Positions 6,700 to 13,210 of a stretch of 17,415 nt of DNA are shown here, piece by piece. The DNA lies in the NCBI GenBank assembly GCA_016293155.1, contig JAEDEU010000026.1, positions 1 to 17,415 of the forward strand, in the 5' to 3' direction. A program made the position numbers and the translations under genes. The notes under the pieces were generated by a model. It was not told where the DNA came from. It did not search any database and worked only from the letters and a program-made list of their open reading frames with translations. Positions within the stretch are counted from its first letter, which is position 1. Each line of letters opens with the position of its first letter. The DNA comes from Clostridiaceae bacterium (GTDB taxonomy: Bacteria > Bacillota > Clostridia > Oscillospirales > Butyricicoccaceae).

Positions 6700-7548
6700 T
6701 TAATCATCAGGCAACATCTGCGAGAGAAATTCCGCAGAGCTTTTTCCACTGGCACGATTATAGCGTTTTAGGCGATACAGACATTCCGCATCGCCGCGAA
6801 TCAATACATTGATTCCCTCCTCACAGCCGAGTGTGACTGCAAAGCCCAACTCGCGGACAATCGCTTCCGACTGGTCACTGAGCGCACCGTATGGATAAGT
6901 ATAGCATATCGGTGCGGGAATTGCATACTGCAAAAATACATCCTGTGCCTTTTTGATATCCGTCATCAGATTTTCCCGGTATTGTGCCCCTGTCTCTCCG
7001 GAGCGTTTGAGGCAGCCTCTGCGCGGAGAAAGCTCGTGCATGTCATAGGAATGATTCGCAATTTCAAATACGCCGGAATCACTCATTTCCTTGAGCTGTG
7101 TGCGCGTGCAGTAGCTCCAGTATGCATTCTCCTCCCCGCTCTCGGTAAACTGCTCGCTGAGGGATGCAACCGGCGACAGCACCGCACGGGCACCGTATTG
7201 TTTCAAAATCGGATAGGCATAGCTGTAATTATTATAATAACCGTCATCAAAGGTAATCATAACGGATTTTTCCGGCAGCTCTCCTGTTCCGTTCACGTAA
7301 GCAACCACCTCACGGATGGTCACGGTCTGATAATGATTGTTCAGCAGATATTTCAGATCGGATTCCAGCACCGTCGGACTGACCACATAATCTCCTTGCC
7401 GCTCAGAATCCTTCAAAATGCTGTGATACATCAGAATCGGCAGCTCCATGCTTTCTACTTCGGAGGCTGAGACCGTTACCGTCTCCGGATCGCGCCAGAG
7501 CGACAGCAAAAGCAGCGCCGTACAGAGCACCGGAATCACCCGTTTCAT
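6700..7548 (-). CDS. Polysaccharide deacetylase (NodB-homology, exported)
   Basis: Predicted extracytoplasmic carbohydrate esterase (CE4) that removes acetyl groups from peptidoglycan or another polymer. The 282 residues begin with a hydrophobic signal segment (residues 3-18). The NodB domain shows motif 1 TFDDGYYNN (Asp101, Asp102), motif 2 HSYDMH (His166 and His171, metal ligands) and a motif-3-like YTYPYG. The upstream LPILMYHSI is typical of this group. The usual Arg of motif 3 (RxPYG) is replaced by Tyr-Thr-Tyr. Its ATG overlaps the stop of the M23 gene (ATGA), so the two are coupled. It is the last gene of a three-gene wall-modifying operon. Substrate unknown. Confidence 0.88.
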   Translation of the reverse strand: MKRVIPVLCTALLLLSLWRDPETVTVSASEVESMELPILMYHSILKDSERQGDYVVSPTVLESDLKYLLNNHYQTVTIREVVAYVNGTGELPEKSVMITFDDGYYNNYSYAYPILKQYGARAVLSPVASLSEQFTESGEENAYWSYCTRTQLKEMSDSGVFEIANHSYDMHELSPRRGCLKRSGETGAQYRENLMTDIKKAQDVFLQYAIPAPICYTYPYGALSDQSEAIVRELGFAVTLGCEEGINVLIRGDAECLYRLKRYNRASGKSSAEFLSQMLPDD

Positions 7549-8516
7549 GATCGTTCCTCCTGAAATTCATACCGGCGCACATACTCCTTCTGCCCTTCCA
7601 CGCGGTCCACCGCCGAGCGATGCTGTGACAGCAGACCGGTCAGCGCATACAGGCTAACCCAGATCTCATTGTCCGATTCCTTCTGTGACTCGTCAAAAAT
7701 CAGCTCCAGTCCGAGATGCAGATGCGTGGTTTCAATGTTATTGACATTTTCCGTCGCAGAATATCCGGTGCGTCCCATATAGCCGATCACATCGCCTGCC
7801 GTCACATGATCCCCCTCCTTCAGACAAGACTGAAACGGATGATCCTTCCTCAGATGCGCATAGTACCAGTATCGTTTTTTGTCCTCACTCCGGATGCCGA
7901 TGCGCCAGCCTCCGTATTGATTCCATCCCATAATCTCCACCGTGCCGGATTCGATTGCGATAATCGGCGTACCGGTCTGCCCCATCATATCATGCCCCAG
8001 ATGCCGACGCCGGTAGCCATAGCTTCGGCTGACTCCGAAATCATCAAAATGGCTGATGTCGTATCCGGCTGCAATCGGATAAAACGCCTTTAAGCCGTAT
8101 TTCTGCTCCCAGACGATGTTGCCGTCCTGCACGGTCTGCTCCCGGTAATCCCCGACCAGACCGCCCAGCACCGCCTGATACGCCTCCCGATAATAGGAAT
8201 AATATTTACTGTGCGGCTGCGTATCCCCGCTCATCAGCCGCTGTGCAGTGCGCTCCAGATCTTCTGCGGAATACCGCCCCCATTCGCCTCCATAGGTACA
8301 CGCCAGCTGTGCCAGCAGCTCCACCCAGCCCAGCTCTCCCTCGGTGCGGACATCCCAGTCCAGTGCACGCCGAAGCGCATCCTGCGGTACGTTGAACTCC
8401 ACGTACCGGATGTAATCCGCTCCCGCTGTCTGTTTCGCCTGCGTTTTTCCGCGCGAAGCCAGCAGCGGAAGCGCTGCAATCACAGCAAGAAAGACGGCGA
8501 TCCACCTTCGGTGCAT
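7545..8516 (-). CDS. M23-family metallopeptidase, membrane-anchored or secreted
   Basis: Likely cleaves peptide cross-links of peptidoglycan. Taking MHRRWIAVFLAVIAALP as the start gives 323 residues with an N-terminal membrane or signal segment; GGAGGG lies six bases before this ATG, while the longer open frame upstream runs into the neighbouring gene. Residues 30-150 form an unrecognised region. The LytM/M23 domain covers about 155-290, with zinc ligands His172 and Asp176 (HLGHD), His221 in YAHL and His265/His267 in HLHLGL, so all active-site residues are present. It is 58 bases after the amidase gene and overlaps the deacetylase by 4 bases. The neighbours and the promoter type suggest a sporulation role, but that is inference. 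Confidence 0.9.
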   Translation of the reverse strand: MHRRWIAVFLAVIAALPLLASRGKTQAKQTAGADYIRYVEFNVPQDALRRALDWDVRTEGELGWVELLAQLACTYGGEWGRYSAEDLERTAQRLMSGDTQPHSKYYSYYREAYQAVLGGLVGDYREQTVQDGNIVWEQKYGLKAFYPIAAGYDISHFDDFGVSRSYGYRRRHLGHDMMGQTGTPIIAIESGTVEIMGWNQYGGWRIGIRSEDKKRYWYYAHLRKDHPFQSCLKEGDHVTAGDVIGYMGRTGYSATENVNNIETTHLHLGLELIFDESQKESDNEIWVSLYALTGLLSQHRSAVDRVEGQKEYVRRYEFQEERS

Positions 8517-8574
8517 TCCGATCCCTCCGTTTCTCTCTGCTGTTATATGCAAAAAACCGTTTGGATTATGCCTG

Positions 8575-9117
8575 TTACTGCATAAACGGAATCTCGAAAT
8601 AATCCGCAAGCGACAGCACCAGATTTTTGGCAATGTCGTTGATGTTGCCGCGGATCCATTCCGCATCCTCCGGATTATCGTGATATCCCATCTCTACAAG
8701 CACTGCCGGAGCCCGCGTCCGAGACACCTCTCCGATCGACGTTGTCGGAACCGCCTGGATATCCGCCGGATCCAGATAAATCATGCTGAGATTATTGGCG
8801 ATGATTTCCGCAGCGTCCTTTCCTCTGGTGCTGGTGGGATAATAGTATACATCTATCCCTTGCAGCATTCCGGACAAATTTTCCGGTGCAGCGTTGGAGT
8901 GCAGCGCCAGATGCAGATCATACTGCCCCTCATTGGACTGACGAATGGATGATGCCGCCGTCATCTGCGGCGTATTGCGGACGTAGTTGATTCCGGTTGC
9001 ATCCAGATACGGAATCATGGCATCCGCAATCAGATTCATATAATACTCCTCATTCCCGTTCCCGTCATAATACGGATTGAACTCCTGCGTGGACGGACTG
9101 AGATAAATCGTCGGCAT
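8575..9117 (-). CDS. Divergent N-acetylmuramoyl-L-alanine amidase (amidase_3)
   Basis: A 180-residue single-domain protein of the amidase_3 zinc hydrolase fold, which cuts the muramoyl-alanine bond. Matching parts are NEEYYMNLIADAM (Glu24, second zinc ligand), LALHSNA (His73, third ligand) and VLVEMGYHDN (Glu142, catalytic). The first ligand, the His of the usual GHGG loop, is absent: the protein begins MPTIYLSPSTQEFNPY, with SPSTQ at that position. I recall similar SPSxQ variants in other Clostridia, so this seems a real subgroup rather than damage. There is no signal peptide. AGGAGG lies eight bases before the ATG. First gene of the amidase-M23-deacetylase operon. Confidence 0.82.
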   Translation of the reverse strand: MPTIYLSPSTQEFNPYYDGNGNEEYYMNLIADAMIPYLDATGINYVRNTPQMTAASSIRQSNEGQYDLHLALHSNAAPENLSGMLQGIDVYYYPTSTRGKDAAEIIANNLSMIYLDPADIQAVPTTSIGEVSRTRAPAVLVEMGYHDNPEDAEWIRGNINDIAKNLVLSLADYFEIPFMQ

Positions 9118-9145
9118 AGCATATTCCTCCTTTTCCTTCGACCTT

Positions 9146-9173
9146 ATTCTATGAATCCGGAGATAATTTTGAC
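9146..9173 (-). promoter_or_regulatory. Sporulation-sigma-like promoter before the amidase operon
   Basis: Minus-strand CATAGAAT (9153-9146) is one base from the SigE -10 word CATACAAT and also fits the SigK form CATAnnnTA. GTCAAAAT (9173-9166) resembles the SigE -35, though the 12-base gap is slightly short. No good housekeeping -35 lies at the right distance from TAGAAT. Weak but consistent with the wall-remodelling genes that follow. Confidence 0.35.
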
Positions 9174-9175
9174 AT

Positions 9176-9200
9176 AAAAAGACGGCGCCGAAGCGCCGTC
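9176..9200 (-). terminator. Intrinsic terminator of the [FeFe] hydrogenase gene
   Basis: A perfect 8-bp stem (gacggcgc / gcgccgtc, 9181-9188 with 9193-9200) with a TTCG-type loop on the minus strand is followed by five T (9180-9176). It lies 27 bases after the hydrogenase stop. Confidence 0.9.
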
Positions 9201-9227
9201 CAAATAAAAATATGAAAGGGGTTCCTT

Positions 9228-10658
9228 TTAGAATACCGTCTTATACTCGTCGATGGACGCACCAATGGTGTCCTTTTTGGTTGCCTTACCATAATTGTCC
9301 ACGCTCATCTTGTCCTTCGGAGTACGGTTGATCGTGCCTGCACCGCGGATACAGCCGCCCTCACAGGCCATGCCCTCGATGAAGTTCTGCTTCAGCTTGC
9401 CGACCTTTGCCATCAGCAGTGCCTTCTTGCATTCGTCGATGCCGCTGCATACCGCCGCATCGGCAACAAAGTCCAGTCCCTGCTCCTTCAGGCTCTGTGC
9501 AACCGCCTCGGTCAGACCGCCCGAGCGTGCAAAGATACGTCCGAAGTAGGATGCATCATCGACCGGGATGTCCGGCTGCTCCTCCGGCGGCTGCTCTGCG
9601 GCATCCAGCATTGCCTGAAGCTCCTCGAAGGTAATGACACAGTCAATCCACGACTCAACGGTGGGCAGCGTCTGCTCCGCCTTTTTCGCGGTGCACGGTC
9701 CGATAAAGATGGTCTTAATCGGCCATTCGCTGTGCTCCTTGAGATAGCGTCCGATCTCTGCCATCGGGGAGAGGTTGTGGGAAATATGCTCTGCCATTTC
9801 CGGTACATGCTGCTTGATATAGCGGACAAATGCCGGGCAGCAGGACGAGGTCAGGAAGCCCTTTTCCACAAGCTCGCGGGATTCCTTTGCCGCAACCATA
9901 TCTGCGCCCAGAGCCGCCTCGACGACATCGTGGAAGCCGATATTCTTGAGCGCCGCCTTGACCTTGCCGACCGTTGCGCCCGGGAACTGGGATGCAATTG
10001 CCGGAGCGACGATGGCAACGGTATAATAACCGCGGTGATCTGCCTGCTGCAAGATACGGATTGCATCGACCATATAAGAGTTATCGACAACTGCGCCGAA
10101 CGGGCACTGCGTAGCACATGCGCCGCAGTTGATGCACTTGTCGTAGTCAATCTCTGCCTTGTGCTGGCTGTTCATCGAAATCGCTCCGACCTTGCAGCCG
10201 CGCTCGCACGGGCGGACATTTTCCGTAATTGCGCCGTACGGACAAACCTTTGCGCAGCGTCCGCACTGAATGCACTTGTCCGGATCAATACGGCAGCGTC
10301 CGTCGTCTCCCTTGGAGATGGCGCCCTTCGGGCAGACCTTCATGCAGCGGCGCGCAATACAGCCGCGGCAGGACTGACCGATCGAATAACGGTCAACCGG
10401 ACATTCGTCACATGCGATGTCGATGACGGTAACGACCTCTCCGCGTGCGCGCTCGCCTCCCAATGCGATGCGGACACGCTCCTGCGCAACTGCACGCTCC
10501 TTATAAATACAGCAGCGCATCGTCGGCTTCGGTCCCGGAACAACCGTCTTCGGGATCTCATAATAAGCGTCGTTCAGACGACCTTCAAACGCAAGCCGTG
10601 CAACCTCGCGCAAGATCTCATATTTCAGCTTCTGAACGTCAGTTTCAAAGTTTCTCAT
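9228..10658 (-). CDS. Monomeric [FeFe] hydrogenase, group B-like
   Basis: Iron-only hydrogenase with several Fe-S clusters (476 residues), cytoplasmic, probably exchanging electrons between ferredoxin and protons. The N-terminal half has cysteine clusters: CDECPVDRYSIGQSCRGC-IARRCMKVCP (residues 83-109), CIQCGRCAKVCP (129-139) with CERGC (151-155), and CINCGACATQCP (175-185). The H-cluster domain shows SSCCPAF (Cys274), GPCTAKKAE (Cys322) and MACEGGC (Cys432, Cys436), so all four H-cluster cysteines are present. CCPAF and MACEGGC differ from the CCPGW and MACPGGC of classic group A enzymes and fit the less studied group B. AGGAGG lies before ATG 10658. No maturase (hydE/F/G) is in the window. 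It is a single-gene unit with its own promoter and terminator. Confidence 0.92.
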   Translation of the reverse strand: MRNFETDVQKLKYEILREVARLAFEGRLNDAYYEIPKTVVPGPKPTMRCCIYKERAVAQERVRIALGGERARGEVVTVIDIACDECPVDRYSIGQSCRGCIARRCMKVCPKGAISKGDDGRCRIDPDKCIQCGRCAKVCPYGAITENVRPCERGCKVGAISMNSQHKAEIDYDKCINCGACATQCPFGAVVDNSYMVDAIRILQQADHRGYYTVAIVAPAIASQFPGATVGKVKAALKNIGFHDVVEAALGADMVAAKESRELVEKGFLTSSCCPAFVRYIKQHVPEMAEHISHNLSPMAEIGRYLKEHSEWPIKTIFIGPCTAKKAEQTLPTVESWIDCVITFEELQAMLDAAEQPPEEQPDIPVDDASYFGRIFARSGGLTEAVAQSLKEQGLDFVADAAVCSGIDECKKALLMAKVGKLKQNFIEGMACEGGCIRGAGTINRTPKDKMSVDNYGKATKKDTIGASIDEYKTVF

Positions 10659-10748
10659 GAATATCCTCCTGTTGGATTTTGCGATTTAAACCGTTCTGTT
10701 ATTCTGCGGATACGGGCCGAATGCGCCCAGTCAAGAAGTTACACATCT

Positions 10749-10777
10749 ATTCTACTTGAGATATATATTCTTGTCAA
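10749..10777 (-). promoter_or_regulatory. Promoter of the [FeFe] hydrogenase gene
   Basis: Minus-strand TTGACA (10777-10772, perfect) and TAGAAT (10754-10749) are separated by 17 bases. The start site would be near 10742, giving a leader of about 84 bases that includes a small GGGC/GCCC hairpin. One of the strongest promoters in the window. Confidence 0.88.
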
Positions 10778-10988
10778 ATGCACAAAGAAATCTTTTCTCT
10801 ATCTGGTTGGCTTGTTTATTGTGACGTTTTAGAGATTTTCTTGTGTTTTCTCGGATTCCCAGATGTTTTTTTTGCATTTTTGTAAATTTTGAGCTGTTTT
10901 AAATATCAATCACAAAAAACATTGTGCAAAATCACCATGATATCTTTTTATCCGACAGATTTTCCTGCATTTTCATCCTTTATGACGG
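10778..10988. other. AT-rich intergenic stretch with no gene seen
   Basis: Lies between the hydrogenase promoter and the terminator of the fumarase beta gene. It is AT-rich with T-runs on both strands and has no open frame with a ribosome site. The only structure noted is CACAA-aaaaca-TTGTG (10911-10926), an inverted repeat of unknown meaning. Confidence 0.6.
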
Positions 10989-11025
10989 AAAAAATGCGCA
11001 TTTTCCATCACAGAAAACGCGCATT
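10989..11025 (-). terminator. Intrinsic terminator of the fumarase beta gene
   Basis: On the minus strand AATGCGCGTTTTC (11025-11013) pairs with GAAAATGCGCATT (11005-10993) over 13 bp with one G-T wobble and a 7-base loop. The distal stem and the following bases give a T6 run (10994-10989). It starts 19 bases after the stop codon. Confidence 0.9.
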
Positions 11026-11043
11026 CAAAACATTTTGCTTCTT

Positions 11044-11595
11044 TTACTTCCGGTACTGCTGGGTTCCGGTCGCATACAGATTTCCGCCCTCGGCATCCAT
11101 CGAGACGATTGCCGGGAAATTCTCTACGGTCAGTCTCTTGACGGATTCACACCCCAGCTCGTCATAGGCCACAACCTCCAGGCTCTTGACCGAATCGGCA
11201 ATAACCGCACCGGCTCCGCCGATCGCAACCATATACACACAGCCATGCTCCTGCATGGACTGATGAACCGACTCATTGCGCACGCCCTTGCCGATCATGC
11301 AGACCAGACCGTTTTCAATCAGCTTCGGAGCAAACGGGTCCATACGTCCGGAGGTTGTCGGGCCGCAGGAACCGATGACCTGCCCCGGCTTGGACGGGGT
11401 CGGACCGGCATAATAAATCGCAGCATCCTTCATCTCAAACGGCAGCGGCTCGCCTGCTTCCATCGCCGCAACGATCTTCTTATGGGCCGCATCGCGCGCG
11501 GTATAGACCGTGCCCGTCAGAGAGACGGTGTCACCAGCCTTGAGTACGCGGACGTAATCTCGCAGCTGGGAAGTATGTAGATCATAATGTGCCAT
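11044..11595 (-). CDS. Fumarase / tartrate dehydratase-type hydro-lyase, beta subunit
   Basis: Matches the C-terminal (beta) domain of class I Fe-S hydro-lyases, which interconvert fumarate and malate or dehydrate tartrate. The 183 residues are the normal length of a separate beta subunit. Family sequence includes the LKAGDTVSLTGTVYTARDAAHK opening, IYYAGPTPSKPG, GSCGPTTSGRMDPFAP, GKGVRNE and AIGGAGA. The catalytic [4Fe-4S] cluster is carried by the alpha subunit, which usually lies just upstream. Here the 371 bases upstream contain only promoters and then the divergent ilvA, so alpha must be elsewhere or absent. GAGG lies eight bases before ATG 11595. Substrate cannot be decided from sequence. 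Confidence 0.88.
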   Translation of the reverse strand: MAHYDLHTSQLRDYVRVLKAGDTVSLTGTVYTARDAAHKKIVAAMEAGEPLPFEMKDAAIYYAGPTPSKPGQVIGSCGPTTSGRMDPFAPKLIENGLVCMIGKGVRNESVHQSMQEHGCVYMVAIGGAGAVIADSVKSLEVVAYDELGCESVKRLTVENFPAIVSMDAEGGNLYATGTQQYRK

Positions 11596-11635
11596 ACCAG
11601 TAGCCTCTTTTCATAATAGATTCTTTTCTTCGATT

Positions 11636-11664
11636 ATTATATCAGCGTTTTCGGCAAAAAACAA
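11636..11664 (-). promoter_or_regulatory. Promoter of the fumarase beta gene
   Basis: Minus-strand TTGTTT (11664-11659) and a perfect TATAAT (11641-11636) are 17 bases apart. Transcription would start near 11629, about 34 bases before the ATG. It shows that the beta subunit is expressed as its own unit. Confidence 0.8.
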
Positions 11665-11710
11665 CAGGATTCTCGGTGCATCGCCTGCATTCTTCCGTTG
11701 TGTTCCGTAT

Positions 11711-11722
11711 GATACATGTATC
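11711..11722. repeat. 12-base perfect palindrome in the divergent intergenic region
   Basis: GATACATGTATC reads the same on both strands. It lies between the fumarase beta promoter and the ilvA promoter, in about 180 bases (11665-11848) where I see nothing else. It could be an operator, but one copy of this size can also occur by chance. Confidence 0.3.
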
Positions 11723-11848
11723 TCCCGATACTCTGCCGTTACCATGCTATGACAGCTCCGAATTTTCCAGAACCGCCGCCGCACAGAATTTTCTGTACGT
11801 TCTATCCCGCGGCTTCACTTTTTAGCCGGATAACTGTATCAAAACCAC

Positions 11849-11877
11849 TTGTATTTCCCTTTCTAAGATGATATACT
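11849..11877 (+). promoter_or_regulatory. Promoter of ilvA
   Basis: Plus-strand TTGTAT (11849-11854) and TATACT (11872-11877) are separated by exactly 17 bases. Transcription would start near 11884, leaving a leader of about 83 bases that contains a complete terminator hairpin. Confidence 0.8.
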
Positions 11878-11916
11878 GTTGCTGTTGCAAAGATTCAGAA
11901 CATGTGAAAAATACAT

Positions 11917-11949
11917 CGCTGTGACCGGATCGCCGTCACAGCGTTTTTT
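11917..11949 (+). terminator. Terminator hairpin inside the ilvA leader (candidate attenuator)
   Basis: A perfect 9-bp stem (CGCTGTGAC 11917-11925, GTCACAGCG 11935-11943) with a 9-base loop is followed by six T (11944-11949). It lies about 33 bases after the predicted transcript start and only 17 bases before the ilvA ATG, with the GGAGGG ribosome site between. No gene lies upstream on the plus strand that it could serve. Short upstream words GCTGT (11881-11885) and TGTGA (11903-11907) could compete for the descending arm, but each gives only five pairs. The terminator is seen; regulated read-through is inferred. Confidence 0.75.
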
Positions 11950-11966
11950 ATTGGAGGGTTCCGTTT

Positions 11967-13172
11967 ATGGTCACATTAGAAGCGGTCGAGCAGGCGGCTG
12001 AACGTCTCAAAAATGTTACGCATTTTATCCCGCTGAACACATCCACCACGTTTTCCGAAATGACCGGCGCACAGGTGTATCTGAAGTGCGAAAACCAGCA
12101 GAAAACCGGTTCGTTCAAGGTGCGCGGTGCGTACAATAAAATTATGAAGCTGCATGAAACCGGCGAGCTGAAGTCGGTCGTTGCCTCCTCCGCAGGCAAT
12201 CATGCGCAGGGTGTGGCATTCGCAGCCCGCTCCATCGGCATTCCGGCAACCATCTGTATGCCGCGCTCCACCCCGATTGCAAAGGTTTCCGCAACCGAGG
12301 GCTATGGCGCAAAGGTTGTACTGTCCGGCTCGTGCTATGACGATGCCTATGCCAAGGCAATGGAGATCTGCGAGCAGACCGGAGCGACCTTCATCCACCC
12401 GTTCGACGACGAGGATGTTATGGCAGGTCAGGGCACCATTGCGCTGGAGATCCTGCGCGATCTGCCGAGTGTGGACATGATTGTTGTTCCAGTAGGCGGC
12501 GGTGGACTGCTCTCCGGCATCGCGGCCTGCGTCAAGCAGATCAATCCGCGCATTCAGGTCGTCGGTGTACAGGCGGAGGGTGCTCCCGCCATCGCACAGT
12601 CCTTCCACACAGGCGAGATTCAGCCGAGCGATTCGGTTCATACCATTGCGGACGGTATCGCGGTCAAGTGCCCGGGAACTCGAACCATGGAGCACATCAA
12701 CCAGTACGTGGATGAGGTCGTCACCGTGACCGATGCCGAGATTTCCGGCACCATCCTGATGCTGCTCGAGCGCTGCAAGCAGGTCGTCGAGCCGGCAGGC
12801 GCAAGCTCTCTGGCGGCAGTGCTCAACCGCAAGGTGGATATTGCCGGCAAGCGCGTTGTCTGTGTCCTGTCCGGCGGCAACATCGACGTCAATCTGATTC
12901 ACAAGATCGTCGAAAAGGGTCTGGTCACCCGCTGCCGCCATGTCCAGTTCTCCACAGTCATGACGGATGCGCCGGGCGCACTGGAACGATTTGCCCACAT
13001 CCTTGCATCCTTCAACGCAAACATCATCCGATTCCAGCACGACCGTGTCAGCGCGGATCTGGATATCGACCAGGCGATTGTCCATGTCGTCTGCGAGGTC
13101 GGCGGCGCCGAGCACGCAGAGCGTGTCGTCAAGGGTCTGGAGGCCGAAGGCTATCAAATCGAAATGAATTAA
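11967..13172 (+). CDS. ilvA: Threonine ammonia-lyase with one C-terminal ACT domain
   Basis: PLP enzyme that deaminates threonine to 2-oxobutanoate and ammonia, the first step towards isoleucine or a route of threonine breakdown. The 401 residues fit the one-ACT form. The PLP lysine is Lys51 in GSFKVRGAYNK. Other fold-II motifs are SSAGNHAQGVA (74-84), the phosphate-binding GGGGLLSG (177-184) and LSGGNID near 301-307. A single ACT domain covers about 327-401 (STVMTDAPGALERF onward), so the enzyme is probably allosterically controlled; the ligand cannot be told from sequence. ATG 11967 follows GGAGGG by eight bases. It is the only plus-strand gene in the window, preceded by an apparent attenuator and followed by a bidirectional terminator. 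Confidence 0.94.
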   Translation: MVTLEAVEQAAERLKNVTHFIPLNTSTTFSEMTGAQVYLKCENQQKTGSFKVRGAYNKIMKLHETGELKSVVASSAGNHAQGVAFAARSIGIPATICMPRSTPIAKVSATEGYGAKVVLSGSCYDDAYAKAMEICEQTGATFIHPFDDEDVMAGQGTIALEILRDLPSVDMIVVPVGGGGLLSGIAACVKQINPRIQVVGVQAEGAPAIAQSFHTGEIQPSDSVHTIADGIAVKCPGTRTMEHINQYVDEVVTVTDAEISGTILMLLERCKQVVEPAGASSLAAVLNRKVDIAGKRVVCVLSGGNIDVNLIHKIVEKGLVTRCRHVQFSTVMTDAPGALERFAHILASFNANIIRFQHDRVSADLDIDQAIVHVVCEVGGAEHAERVVKGLEAEGYQIEMN

Positions 13173-13175
13173 AAG

Positions 13176-13207
13176 AAGGGTCTGCCGATGCAATCGTGCA
13201 GACCCTT
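13176..13207. terminator. Bidirectional terminator between ilvA and the lipoprotein gene
   Basis: A 10-bp inverted repeat (AAGGGTCTGC 13176-13185, GCAGACCCTT 13198-13207) has a nested CGAT/ATCG stem in its loop. Plus strand continues TGTTT and minus strand continues CTTTTAA. It begins 4 bases after the ilvA stop and 4 bases after the lipoprotein stop on the other strand, so it serves both convergent genes. Confidence 0.88.
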
Positions 13208-13210
13208 TGT

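Noticed and set aside
6586..6771. 61-codon hydrophobic plus-strand open frame
   Set aside because: Phe/Ile-rich because the region is AT-rich; it overlaps the end of the deacetylase gene. A GCCTCCC stretch is not a ribosome site on this strand.
10771..10785. TTGT-n7-ACAA resembling a Rex redox-repressor site at the hydrogenase promoter
   Set aside because: The spacing is 7 rather than 10 bases and the inner bases do not fit TTGTnAAnnnnTTnACAA; the similarity comes from the TTGACA box.
9732..10832. 366-codon plus-strand open frame opposite the hydrogenase
   Set aside because: Antisense to the conserved Fe-S and H-cluster domains, with no family match of its own.
10911..10926. CACAA-n6-TTGTG inverted repeat as an operator
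   Set aside because: It lies more than 130 bases upstream of the hydrogenase -35 box and downstream of the fumarase beta terminator, in A/T-run sequence where short repeats arise easily.
11904..11924. Six-codon GTG open frame (V-K-N-T-S-L) in the ilvA leader as a leader peptide
   Set aside because: No ribosome site precedes it and it has only one Thr codon and no Ile, so translation-coupled attenuation is not supported.
11976..13193. 405-codon open frame antisense to ilvA
   Set aside because: It is a shadow of ilvA produced by GC-biased third positions; it has no recognisable family, and the plus-strand frame has every motif of threonine ammonia-lyase.
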